In this document: positions 15,202 to 25,700 of the stretch, piece by piece
Position numbering within the stretch: the stretch's first letter is position 1
How the letters are laid out: each line of letters begins with the position of its first letter
Source of the DNA: a virus
Virus record (IMG/VR): IMGVR_UViG_3300043436_001506
Span: 1 to 46,446 of that record
Direction: 5' to 3' (one strand)
DNA length: 46,446 nucleotides
The notes under the pieces: generated by a model
Database searches by the model: none
Told to the model about the DNA's origin: nothing
What the model saw: the letters and a program-made list of their open reading frames with translations, nothing else
Position numbers and translations under genes: made by a program

Positions 15202-15780
15202 TTACTGCACCTTATACTTGGTAAAGTCCGTAGTAACTGGTGATTCATTTGCAAAGTAATAGACTTCTTTCTTATTTCCAAACTTAATTGTCTTGTAGAA
15301 CGCAGTTGGAATAGTTGCACCTGTGGGCAACTTGGCAGCCTTCGGTCCATAAATTACTCTTATCTCTACTTCTACTTTACTTGTCTTGGCTAACTCTCTT
15401 TCATATGCTTCTAGTAATCTCCATGCACCTCTATTAAGTTTCTCATGCTGAAGAATACAATTTAAGTAAGAGAATGTCTGCCATAGGGTTTCTCTAGTAC
15501 AGTTAAAGTCAGCTGCTGGTGCGCAGTGTCCTTTGTCCCACACGTTGTTCTCATAGTCTTTTCCGTCTGATGTCTTTACACTATCGTTAGTGTAGAAGTC
15601 CATTCCTTTGCGAGGATAACTTCCTGTAGGACATTGTACGGTATACCATACACGTTTAGGCTGTTGGAGAACTTCTGAGTATACACAAGAGTATATAGGA
15701 GTCTTGATTAGTACACTGTCTCTTTGTGCACTTACTTCTAAGTTAAGTAGAAGCAATAGTGCGAATAGTAATTTTTTCAT
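15202..15780 (-). CDS. Secreted DNA/RNA non-specific endonuclease
   Basis: An N-terminal signal peptide (MKKLLFALLLLLNLEVSAQ) is followed by a beta-beta-alpha-metal nuclease of the DNA/RNA non-specific (NUC1/NucA) family: DKGHCAPAADF (D82, H85; family DRGHxxPAAD), SYLNCILQ (N107), LNRGAWRLLEAYER (N116, R117, E127) and IPTAFYKTI. The length (192) is at the short end of the family. It would act in the periplasm or outside the cell and cut DNA and RNA without sequence preference. It is coupled to the upstream spanin-like gene (ATGA overlap), so it is made with the lysis proteins. Possible roles: clearing host nucleic acid at lysis, or harvesting or attacking outside DNA. Confidence 0.85.
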   Translation of the reverse strand: MKKLLFALLLLLNLEVSAQRDSVLIKTPIYSCVYSEVLQQPKRVWYTVQCPTGSYPRKGMDFYTNDSVKTSDGKDYENNVWDKGHCAPAADFNCTRETLWQTFSYLNCILQHEKLNRGAWRLLEAYERELAKTSKVEVEIRVIYGPKAAKLPTGATIPTAFYKTIKFGNKKEVYYFANESPVTTDFTKYKVQ

Positions 15781-16148
15781 AAGATAAAACCAAGGATTGC
15801 TAGAATAGACATACCTACAAAACCATACTTGTAAAGCTTCATCTCTGCGTTCTTACGGTCAATGGTTCTGTTAAGGTCATAGACTTCTTTTTTAGACACC
15901 TCTATCATCTGTTGATAACTAGGAACGATTGAGTCCTTGTAAAGAACCAATTGCTGGCTATCCAGGTGAATAATAGTCTTAAGAACAACTACACGTTCCC
16001 GTGCTTTGATGCCCTTAAGAAACTCGTTATTCAACTCCTTTAGCGGTAAGCTGTCTAGAGATTGTGAGTAAGAACTTTGTGCCGTCAATATCAGGCATAG
16101 TGTCAAGAGCAATCTGAATAGTGTCATACTTGAGGTTGATTTTTTCAT
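15777..16148 (-). CDS. Spanin-like protein with signal peptide and C-terminal anchor
   Basis: The 123-residue product has an N-terminal hydrophobic signal sequence (TLFRLLLTLCLILTAQSS, cleavage expected near YSQS), a helical, charged middle of about 70 residues and a C-terminal transmembrane helix (YGFVGMSILAILGFIL). Its start lies 122 bases inside the upstream 106-aa gene in another frame, the arrangement known for Rz/Rz1 pairs. Unlike Rz1 it has no lipobox cysteine at a signal peptidase II site. An alternative start at Met8 keeps the signal peptide. It overlaps the nuclease start. Confidence 0.6.
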   Translation of the reverse strand: MKKSTSSMTLFRLLLTLCLILTAQSSYSQSLDSLPLKELNNEFLKGIKARERVVVLKTIIHLDSQQLVLYKDSIVPSYQQMIEVSKKEVYDLNRTIDRKNAEMKLYKYGFVGMSILAILGFIL

Positions 16149-16347
16149 AGTAACTGAATTGTTCGTGTTTAAGTGTGTTTAATGAGTCTACTTTACTAAA
16201 CATGACTTCATTGCGTTTCTGCATAGAATCCATGTATGCCATAAACTTTTCTTCGTTTCCGCTATCTAAGGATTTTCTCTCCCATAACAAAAAGGCTACT
16301 GCGATTAACAGTAGCCCTATTATAATAGCTTCAATTTTGTTTTTCAT
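16027..16347 (-). CDS. Inner-membrane spanin (Rz-like) candidate
   Basis: One N-terminal transmembrane helix (IEAIIIGLLLIAVAFLLW) is followed by about 80 charged, helical residues that would lie in the periplasm, the plan of a type II Rz-like inner spanin. The length (106) is short but within range. It begins 17 bases inside the holin gene and overlaps the next gene by 122 bases. Together with that gene it would fuse or disrupt the outer membrane at lysis. Family membership is inferred from layout, since spanins share little sequence. Confidence 0.55.
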   Translation of the reverse strand: MKNKIEAIIIGLLLIAVAFLLWERKSLDSGNEEKFMAYMDSMQKRNEVMFSKVDSLNTLKHEQFSYYEKINLKYDTIQIALDTMPDIDGTKFLLTISRQLTAKGVE

Positions 16348-16750
16348 TTATTTTATGTTGGTCGATTTTTTCTAAGATTATCTGTAGTAACTCGTTCTTT
16401 ATTAGTCCAGCTCTGGCAGCATTCTTCAATGCACTTATAAGTTGGAATAAAATAAAAGGAGCACAGATGGTTTCGCTTAACCAGAATGTTCCTTGAAAAC
16501 CTCTTTCAATCATCAATATACCTGTAAGCATAAATACCCAAACCATTAAGGTTTTAATTACACTTACTGCTTTCTTGGTCTTGAATCCTTCTAGTTTAGT
16601 TCCTGCCCACACACCAAAAAAACCATCGATGAATACTACAGCTACAATAGCCAAGTACTGTTCGGCATTGTCGGCAGTCAACTTCAAGAAGTAACTGCCA
16701 ACGAATGCACAAACTGTAGTAAAAGTTATAGCTAACAAAGAGCTTTTCAT
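16331..16750 (-). CDS. Holin (phage holin family 4-like)
   Basis: The 139-residue membrane protein has three to four hydrophobic segments: LLAITFTTVCAFVGSYFL, YLAIVAVVFIDGFFGVWAG, VIKTLMVWVFMLTGILMI and the weaker FWLSETICAPFILFQLISAL. The 'D-x-x-x-G-x-x-A-G' motif (IDGFFGVWAG) and the lysine-rich loop (GFKTKK) fit the family 4 holins of Bacteroidota and Firmicutes phages. It makes holes in the inner membrane at lysis. Its ATG overlaps the stop of the 969-aa virion gene (TAATG), and a spanin-like gene follows. No endolysin is recognised in the window. Confidence 0.75.
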   Translation of the reverse strand: MKSSLLAITFTTVCAFVGSYFLKLTADNAEQYLAIVAVVFIDGFFGVWAGTKLEGFKTKKAVSVIKTLMVWVFMLTGILMIERGFQGTFWLSETICAPFILFQLISALKNAARAGLIKNELLQIILEKIDQHKINEKQN

Positions 16751-19659
16751 TATGCTTGAGCTTCAGTCCAAGATAAACGTCCGAATACACTAGAAGTACC
16801 TGTAGTCAAAGCCTGTACTACAACGGTCAAGATATCTGGACCATCAGGATAGAACTGAGTATTTACAGTAGTTGTTCCTCCACCCAAGATTGAGTTGGAA
16901 AGATCTCGAATCTGTCTCAAGTCATAGGTAGAAGTACCAAAAGTAGCACCACCAGAGTTTACATAGAAACCACCCACAACTTCACCACCTACCATAGTAC
17001 GTGCTGCACCGTGGAAACAAACTTGAGCTAGGGAAGAACCTCCCACGTTAGTCCAAGTGTCAGCAGCACTTACAGTTCCGTTAAGAACAAGTGATACCAA
17101 GTAGTTACCTTGAGCATAGATACCAATACTGAACAAAGACAACTGCATGCGGTTAATAATCTCACGAATACCGAAGGCACCTGTCAAACCTGAACTTACT
17201 GAAGGAGCAAGACGGATAGACATCAAAGCAAATCTGTTTCCTAATGTAGGAACTGACAAAGAAGTTGTAGTACCTGTAGTAAAGATGAACTGTTTATCTT
17301 CATCAAAACGACCATCCATGATTACTGAAGATCCCCAGTGAGAGATAATCGGTGCGGCAGTAGGTCCTCCAAACTCAACTCCGATAGGAGCATTTACGTT
17401 GAAAGTAAAAGCTTGTCCTGTAGTTGCAGACATAGGAGAAAAAATAACTCCTGTTGGGTTAGCAGCTGTTGCAGCGTAAGCAAAAGTAATTGTAGTTCCA
17501 GATACACCTACAACATATGTTCCATCAGGGAATCCTGCAGAAACAACACGCTGACCAACTTGCAAGTTAGCAGAAGATGCTACAGTACCTACTACAGAAC
17601 CAATAGCAATTGTAACAGCAATACCCGCAGGTTCTCCTGCTCTTGCTCTAGTTACTCCTGTAAATGTGTTAGCAGTCTTACCTGTGTAGTTCATATGCTC
17701 AATGGTCGAGCCGTTGTTCACTACAATAATTCCACTGTTAGGGAAAGCACTTGCATCTGCTACGTTGATTGTAGTATCTCCAGCACCTATACTTGCTGAA
17801 ATTCTAGTTGCAACAGGAACGGTACTTGTTTCATAACGAGCAGGTAAGTTACCTGTTCTCATGTATGCCTCAAGATTTACGTTGTTGTTGGCTAATTTGT
17901 GGCAATAAGTTACCGCACCGTTAACACCACGGAATCCCCAACGAATCGGTCCCGCACCGTACCAAGAATAGTCGATGTAAAACATCTGCATCTTAGACAA
18001 GTCTAAGTTAAAACTAGATGGGTTAGTTACTCCACCTGCTCCGTTCATTCTATCAATGTTCCAAGCAGATTGAGGAATTCTAGTATCAATAGTTTTGGTC
18101 ACAAAAGCAAAAGAAGGAGCTACAATTGAAGGTCCTCTATATGCAGGGTTAATTGTAAATTGAGTATCGCTAATTACACGACCAACTTTATAAGATTGAC
18201 CTTTAATTACGACCATATCATTAGGGCTCAACTGAGTTGAATACTCAGAACCAGTACCCGTAACAGTTGTACCACCGTTTGCTACTACTGCGGAACCAGA
18301 GATTTGATAGGTAGATGCTCTACGTACAGCGTAAAGAGTAGTTCCGTCAAATTCAAAGAACAAACCATTCTGATCGTCATACATACCAATACGAACACTA
18401 GAGCCAACCCAAGAGTTTACGTTTACTTGGTATTGTCCTGAAGCAGAAGCAGCAGATGGTGTAGAAAGAGCAGTATAAGTAAATCTAGTAGGAGTAATAA
18501 CTCCTGTTACTGTAAATGTACCATTGTAAGCAGTTTCAATACAACCAGCAACAGTAATACTAGCACCAAACTGTAAGTTGTGAGCTTCTTTAGTATTGAC
18601 TGTAACTGTAGTTCCAACAGAAGTAATCAAATCAGGGTTGAATGATGGCTTCATAATAGAACCTGTAGACATCATAACACCTTTACCAGATTGATAACGG
18701 AAGTATTTACGAGTCTGACGAACCAACATTTCATTGGCAGAAGAAGCGTTAGACGAGAATTTAACACCACCATCAAATGCTCTGTGCAATACAGATCCTA
18801 CAGGACGAACAAATATAGAACCACCCGTAGGGTTAGCAGCAGGAGCAATACTTGAGTAGTATATAAATTGTGTTTCAGAAACAATACGAGCAACAATCCA
18901 AGCACCGTTTGCGTTTGCTTGAGAAGAACCAGTTACTACAATTTCGTTTCCTAGTGCAAGTCCGTGAGGAATAGTAGTAGTTACAGGTATTGCTAAACCA
19001 GAAGTCCAAGCAAAGGTAGGGGCACCGCCAATAGCAGCACCTGTGTAAATTTGCCCTTGATAAACTGCAGTTACGTTTGAGTTCAAGATTGAACCTGTAG
19101 TTGGTGCAGGGAATGCTGCAGTATAAGTAAAGGTTGTGCCTGTTGTGTTTGCAGTGAACAAACCATTCGCACCTTCAAAAGTAGCATCTTGAATAAACAC
19201 TGGAGAACCAGCACTTATAGAAGTACCAGTAGTTACACTAATTACACGTGAACCTGCTGTACTAGAGATTGCAGTAACAGCCAAAGGAGTTTGTACGTTG
19301 TAAGTAGCATAAGGTCTGTAGTTGGTCATATTGATTGTTTCCCACTTTGTTGGCTGTGTACCATATTCAAAGTCAGTATCAATCATTGACTGAGGCTGAG
19401 ATACTCTAAAACGATCCACGGGATCGGTTAAGTTTTCAGAGGCTCTAATTGGAAGACCAAACTGCAAATCACCACCAAGCGTTTGACGCATAGTAGCAGT
19501 AGCAAGAGTGGTAGTAGTGGGTACAGTAGCATTACTTGCTTCTATCGACACTCGTAATCTGTTCTGCCCAGATGTCTGATACGCTGTAGCAGACTCAAGG
19601 GTGTTGGCTAATTGTCTAAGTTTCTTAGCCTGTTCGTTTAGTAATTGTGAATTGTCCAT
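16750..19659 (-). CDS. Large virion (tail/adhesin) protein with FCCH-like repeats
   Basis: The 969-residue protein opens with a short helix (LLNEQAKKLRQLANTLESA), then a conserved phage structural segment, RFRVSQPQSMIDTDFEYG followed by TQPTKWE (about 84-107), that I recall from tail proteins of marine and freshwater phages. Repeated ~45-residue beta modules follow with the pattern 'hGL-x-x-G-x-x-I-x-V-x-G...NG-x-F-x-V...FxYT' (for example IPHGLALGNEIVVTGSS and AHNLQFGASITVAG), common in phage surface proteins. The C-terminal 250 residues look like a separate beta domain. It has its own promoter (19707-19736) and precedes the holin. It is most likely a tail or baseplate protein. Confidence 0.7.
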   Translation of the reverse strand: MDNSQLLNEQAKKLRQLANTLESATAYQTSGQNRLRVSIEASNATVPTTTTLATATMRQTLGGDLQFGLPIRASENLTDPVDRFRVSQPQSMIDTDFEYGTQPTKWETINMTNYRPYATYNVQTPLAVTAISSTAGSRVISVTTGTSISAGSPVFIQDATFEGANGLFTANTTGTTFTYTAAFPAPTTGSILNSNVTAVYQGQIYTGAAIGGAPTFAWTSGLAIPVTTTIPHGLALGNEIVVTGSSQANANGAWIVARIVSETQFIYYSSIAPAANPTGGSIFVRPVGSVLHRAFDGGVKFSSNASSANEMLVRQTRKYFRYQSGKGVMMSTGSIMKPSFNPDLITSVGTTVTVNTKEAHNLQFGASITVAGCIETAYNGTFTVTGVITPTRFTYTALSTPSAASASGQYQVNVNSWVGSSVRIGMYDDQNGLFFEFDGTTLYAVRRASTYQISGSAVVANGGTTVTGTGSEYSTQLSPNDMVVIKGQSYKVGRVISDTQFTINPAYRGPSIVAPSFAFVTKTIDTRIPQSAWNIDRMNGAGGVTNPSSFNLDLSKMQMFYIDYSWYGAGPIRWGFRGVNGAVTYCHKLANNNVNLEAYMRTGNLPARYETSTVPVATRISASIGAGDTTINVADASAFPNSGIIVVNNGSTIEHMNYTGKTANTFTGVTRARAGEPAGIAVTIAIGSVVGTVASSANLQVGQRVVSAGFPDGTYVVGVSGTTITFAYAATAANPTGVIFSPMSATTGQAFTFNVNAPIGVEFGGPTAAPIISHWGSSVIMDGRFDEDKQFIFTTGTTTSLSVPTLGNRFALMSIRLAPSVSSGLTGAFGIREIINRMQLSLFSIGIYAQGNYLVSLVLNGTVSAADTWTNVGGSSLAQVCFHGAARTMVGGEVVGGFYVNSGGATFGTSTYDLRQIRDLSNSILGGGTTTVNTQFYPDGPDILTVVVQALTTGTSSVFGRLSWTEAQA

Positions 19660-19686
19660 TTTGTTTATCTTTTACAGTGTTGCCAC

Positions 19687-19701
19687 TCGGCTTTCGCCCG
19701 A
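19687..19701 (-). other. GC-rich GNRA hairpin in the 5' leader of the 969-aa gene
   Basis: On the minus strand TCGGGCGAAAGCCGA folds as GGC-GAAA-GCC, extended by TC/GA past a one-base bulge. It has a GNRA-type tetraloop and stands out as GC-rich in AT-rich surroundings. It lies about 30 bases before the ATG, inside the leader that starts at the promoter 19707-19736. No T-run follows, so it is unlikely to be a terminator. Confidence 0.4.
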
Positions 19702-19706
19702 CAATA

Positions 19707-19736
19707 CAAAGTTAGTTTTAATTGCTGTTTTGTCAA
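19707..19736 (-). promoter_or_regulatory. Bacteroidota-type promoter for the 969-aa gene and lysis cassette
   Basis: On the minus strand TTG (19736-19734), exactly 19 bases, then TAACTTTG (19714-19707). It begins eight bases after the stop of the 2149-aa gene and leaves a leader of about 43 bases with a hairpin. Confidence 0.75.
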
Positions 19737-19743
19737 TATGTTT

Positions 19744-22700
19744 TTAATCGGGTGATTGGTTTTCAATTTCTTTAGACTCTGCATTAATTAATCTATTCCT
19801 TTGACTTTGATATGCTTTCTCTATTTGTTTCTGCATTTCGTAAGACTGATCTTTAGGAGCCTTAGGCAATGTAACATCATAGAAGTTCTTAAGCATCTTC
19901 TCAATAGACTTTTTATCTTGCTGTCCTTCGTATGCACTAACCTTTCTTTCTACGTTATACATGTTGATAGTGGGGTTTGTCTGCTCCATGTACATTTTGT
20001 CTAGTTGTAAAGTAGCCCATTGAGCCGCTTGCTCTTTAAGTTTTTCTACGTCTGGCTTAGACATTTCATCCCAACGACCCTCTGTGAATTTAACCAAGTC
20101 ATCTATATCACGAGTCAACATATCTTGTTGAAGTTGGTCTATCTTCTTCTCTACTTGAACGTAATCTCCTAACGGATCTTGCATTCCTATCATAGGATTA
20201 ATCTTAAGTAAGTCTTGTACTCTCTTCTTAGGTTCGTAGATTGGTTTTAGTCCCATCTCAACACCGTATACTTTCATACCCATAGCAACTATCCTAGGGA
20301 GTCCTAAAGTAGGAGCAGGAGTATTAACTATACTTATTCCTCTGTAGTCTTTTCTTTGTTCGTAATAAGGCTCAAGCGGATCAGTAAGGTTTCTCCAATC
20401 AAACAAAGCATCATAAATTTGGTCAAAACTTCTCATCTGAGGACCCATCAAAGAATACAAACCATGTTTAACTCCACTTGTGATTGTACCTTGTTCTTCT
20501 CCTGGCTTTGCTAAAGGTTTACGGAAGAATGTTTTGTAAGTCCAGTTAACAGGAGCAAGTACAGGGTGTAGTGAAATGTATTCATCGTAGGTTCCTAAAG
20601 CTATAATAGATAGGATAGATAAAAACTGATCGTCATCTCCACCTCCACCTAGGCTTAGAACAAGAGAAATCAACCCATAGCTTAAAGCATGCAAGCCAAT
20701 AACATTTAAGTTATCTCTCCAAATACGTTGATACTTTTCTTGTTCAAATTCTGTACTTCCTAAATTCATTCTCTCTCCACTCTTCAGATATCTCATCTTC
20801 CTCACTAAAGAACGACCTCCTGTTCGATAGAATCCTTCTTCAATATTCCCAGTATACAAAGACATTCTTTTGCTACCGAAACTACTTTGTAACTGAGGAT
20901 AGAACCAACGTCTCATCGACATCAATATACTAGCAAACATACTTTGTTCGTAGTAAGAACGAGAGCGACTAAAGTAGTTACCTTGAGTACTAGTGTACAT
21001 TTCGTGAATCTGATCTCTAAGATATTGTTCAACAGCTTTTAGCTTTTGCATCTTAGCTTGATTCATCTTATCAGTAGAAGCAATCATCACATCCAAAGAT
21101 TTCTTTGGACTATTGATAAGTGCTTTAAGTTCTTTCTCCTGTTTAGTAGTTAAGTTCTTTATGTCAGAGATTCCATTTTGACCTAGGTACGTTTGGATAA
21201 TCTGATTACGCTCTTCTACCAAAGCCCTAACTTTATTTAACTCTAAACCAAATACACCATCCTTGGGAACTAAAGCACCATTGACTACTTCATAAGCATC
21301 GTCTAATTTTATTCTAGTTTCTTGTCCATTGATTATAATGGGAACACTAGTACGACCCATAAGTGCCTCATAGATAGGTATAGTAGAAGCCATCTCTGTG
21401 TAGCCAAATACTTGAGCACTAAAGTTATCAGCATTTAAGTACTTATACATACTTTGTTGGTGAACCAATCCTGTCATTTTAGTAGGATTAGCCGCAGGTA
21501 CAGCTCTAAAGTGAATCAGCTTTAAAGCATATTCACTATACTGTTTAGAACCTATCTCTAAAGATAGTAATGACCGCCTTTTAGTAAGACCTTTCCACCA
21601 ACCAGCAAGTAGTTCTCTTCGGGTTAACCCATACCTATTCTTACTTAAAACTATTTTAGCAAAGTTGTTAAAGACGTTCTTGAATAGACGAAGGAAGTTA
21701 AATAACAATACACGTGCTTGGCTAAACCTAAACAACCTTCGAGTTGCTCTAACTACTGCAGTTACTGTTGGATTGTCTCCAAACAACTGTAGTTTGTTAG
21801 AAGTTTCTGCCCCATAGAAGAAACGAGATATCTCGTTATCCATCATTGCTAAATCATTTGCAGGTACGTTAGTTTCTCCAGCAGCCTCTCTAGCAGCAAA
21901 TACAGCAGGCATTGCTTTACGTAGACCATTAAATTCAGCAGCATATGCTCCAAACTCAGCCAATGAGTTAGTCAGTACGTGAGAAACCTGATTTACGTTC
22001 AAGGGTTCTTTGTACCTAGTTTTAATAAGTTGTACTTTTCTACCTGAAGATTTAAGTCGTGCGTTCTTGTCAAGGTCAATTAAACTAGAAATTTCGTCTT
22101 CGTACATATCCTCCCCAGCGAATCCTGCCTTAAACATTAACTTAAATCCATCAAAGATACTTGCGAATCTATGCTTAGGTCTTGTGAAAATGTCTGTAAC
22201 TTTCTCTCCTGCGTACTTAGTTCTATTAGGAACTGTGTAACCTTCTAGTCTTTGAGACACGGGCAACATACGTTGAATGTCTTCATACAAAGTAACCATC
22301 TCATCTGCTAATGCTTTATCCTGTGGATTCATATTAGCATAAGCCTCGTTGGTATATCTGTTGTCTGAAGTTACTCTTGGGCGAGCTGATCCTAGGAATT
22401 TGTAATCCTGGTTCTTGTAACGTTCTCTAACTCTAGGGACAGACCAATCAAAGTTTGGATTTTCCTGTTTGATGTAGTTCTTGTTTACTGGTATAGTACG
22501 GTTCCAAATATAAATAGGACGCTCGTAGACTTTAACTATTTTAGCTCCTGTTTTTTTATCAGTGTACTTTTTAGTAATCTTAATATGGTTTGCTTTGTAC
22601 CAATCAGTTTCTTTTATCTTTCTCTGCACCATTGCTTCAAAAAGACGATTACGGAAAGCAGCAACTAAGTCAATACGGTGTTGAGCATTTCCAAAATCTG

Positions 22701-25700
22701 AAGGGTGATTAAGAACAGGTAAGTCGTCATCTAAAGTCAAGGCATCTTCCTCTAGGGAAAACAATCCTTCACTCTCAATGTACTCGTCAGCCATTTTTTC
22801 AGACTGCTCATCAAGTGCTTTAACTGTTTCAGGGTCTGAAACAATATCTGTTCTTACTGAGTTTGCAACTTGATTATAGACTTTGTAATAATATTCACTT
22901 TGCCTTTTGATTTGCATATCGCTAAGCTGTTTGAATAAATTTTTCAAAGTCTCTTTATCTTCGTCTGATAACTCTCTATTCTCTTCTGCGTCTTCTTTAA
23001 GTTTTTCTATCCTCTCTTCTATTGATTTTATAGTAGAGACTAATCCTTTTTGGACTTGTGAACCTACTATGACTCCATCCTGGTCTCTGTATCCTTTGAT
23101 TGAATTAAACAACTCATCGTAAGCCTCTGACAACAATGGGTCTTCACCGTACTTTAAGAATACTTCTTTGATTTTTTCTGCAATAGAACGTTGCATTTCA
23201 AAGAACTCAGGGTCAATTTCAGTACGTGTGTTTGCTTCTAGCCACTGCTTCAAGTCTTCTTTAGCTTTATCTAAAGACTGTCTAACTATAGTTAACTCAA
23301 CTTCTTTTTTAGATATATCTTCACCCAAGGCTTCGGCATCAGCTATCTGTGTAACCAACAAGGTTTCTTTCTTTTCAAGATTAGTTACTGCTTCTTTCCT
23401 TGAGTTTTTTTCTATGTTGAAACGTTGAAGTACTTTTTCAGGAATAGTAAACTCTACTGCTTCTAAGTCTCTACGTTTGTTTTTGTAAGCTATAATAGAA
23501 TCAGCAATGTCTCTTTCTTTAGTGCCTTTTGGTTTTTCAGAACCATCTTCGTTAAAAATAGAACCGAGGCGTTCGTACTCCTTACGTAAGTCTGCTCTAT
23601 GTTTTCTTTCTTCTTCAGTAGATTCAGAATCTCCAAACACAGCTTGGTGCTCTTCAATGTCTTTAAGAATTCTTTCTCTTTCAGATCTAGCTTCTGGAGT
23701 AAGTAATTCTTCTGCCTCATAGTATTCATCAGTGTATGGACGAACTGCGTAGTTATCCAAGAACTTTTGAAGTTTATCTTCTGCATCTAAAATCTCTGCT
23801 TCTACTCCATTCTTTTTGGCATTCTGTAAGTTTCTTTCTAACTCTTGTAAATCATTTCTAAACTCTGCTTCTTTAAATTTGGTATTGTAAGCAAGTTGTT
23901 TCATAACTTTTCTTACTCCATTCGCATCGTAGTACACCATCTCTACTTCACGAGTAAGGTTCTTATAGAAATTACCTAGGTTAGATGTCCACTTAATACC
24001 TTGTGCTTTATTACGCTCTTCAATCTTTTTCTCTAACTCAATAGTTCTATTGGTTATTTCCAAACTAGCATTCTCTGCTTCAATAAGATGTACATCGATG
24101 TATTGTTTTACTACCTGTACTAAAGGACTTCCAGTCATGTTGGCTACTCCAAGATATACAGTAAACATATTTGCTCCTGCATAGTCTTTGTTCATACCTG
24201 TCTGAAGTAAGGTAAGTATGTTTTGTTTAGTAGGAACCCAAGACAAAAATGTTTCTAACTCCTTAATGTCTTTAGCCAAGTCTTTTGCTTTGTTGATCTC
24301 ACCGTTAGCAACTGCTTGGTTGTACAACACTCTTTTAGCATTTAGTTCTTGATTAAGTTGGCTGTCTGGGGCTTTAATCTTATCTGCAACTAATTTAAAA
24401 GGTTCTGCTAATTGCGAGGCTACAGGAGATAGAATTGCATTCCTAGCACTATCATTGAGTTCTGCAGACTTCTGCCTAATAATTCTTAACTTGTTTATGA
24501 GTTGCTTGCTGACAATATCAAAGTTCTCTACTTGTCTTCTTCTTTCCTCAAGAAACTGTCCTTTCTTGGTTGGGTCTGCATCAAGATCCGTGCTAGTCTC
24601 ATAGATAGTTAACTGAGGCAATAAGAACTGCTTGTATGCTGCTACTTGGTCTTTCACAAAGTCAGCAATATTCATAGCATGGTTAAACACCCTTACAGCG
24701 TCTTCTGAACTATACTGTGATAAGTTCTCTTCGTGCAAAATAACATCATCAGAAATACGACCAAGTAAATCTTCTATAGATTGTAGATAGTCAATAGAAC
24801 CATTAATTATAGTACCAAGTGAACTGCTTGAGATATTACCAAACTTCTCCCTAATTCTTTCAATAGAAGCAAAACGAGGATCAATCTCAGATAAACTTTG
24901 ACTTAACTGTTTCCAACTAGAACTGTTTACAGTGGCATCTACGTATTGTTGGAACTTGGTAATCTCTATACTATGTGGAGTAGCTTGAGCACTATTGTAA
25001 GGTTGGTTAAACCTTAACTCATGTTCACCTGCTAACTCTGGCATATCTTCCAGATTTTCCAGATACTCAAAGTAGGCATTAATAGTTTTTCCTACTTCTT
25101 CAAATCTATTTGTACCTAATCCTAATACGCTATTTAAGAACTGTTTTATTCCTAGAATAAATCTGTCTATAAAACCTTTGTCTTTTGCTGTGCTTTGTTG
25201 TTCCTGTAGGTCTTCTCTGAAGTATGGATTTGATAAGTACTCTGATACAAACTCTTCAATGTTCTTAAATCCGTAGTGGTGTCTTAGTTTTGGAAACTTA
25301 CTTTTATACTCACTTAAGTACCTTTCCATCTCTTGCCTAAAAGCAATTTCCTGGGCATTGGTTGGATTAGTTAAAGCTGAAATAGTATAAGCGTGTACCA
25401 CTTCGTGAATCAACTCACGAGCAAAGTTTTGGTTGTTGAAGTTAGAACTAACTGTCTTTCCAATATAAACTGTGTTTGACTTTGGGTCGTAGAATGATCT
25501 TTGGTACTCATCCTCTACAGTAGCATCGTCAAATACAGTAACCTTTAAACTAGGATTAATCTTAAGTAGACCACGAAGTCTTCCCAGAATCTCTTGTTGG
25601 AACGCAGGAAGTTCTTTGTTAGCAATCAAGTTATCCAACAACTCTATCAAGGTAGCATTTGAAAAATCCGCTACATTGTTCAGAATCATATCTGGGAATT

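Noticed and set aside
17338-17799. 153-residue open frame on the plus strand, rich in Cys, Ser and Asn
   Set aside because: It is antisense to the 969-aa virion gene; the odd Cys/Ser/Asn composition is what repeated strand codons give in this frame.
19678-19705. Hairpin as terminator of the 2149-aa gene
   Set aside because: No T-run follows on the minus strand, and the hairpin lies downstream of a good promoter, so it belongs to the leader of the next gene.
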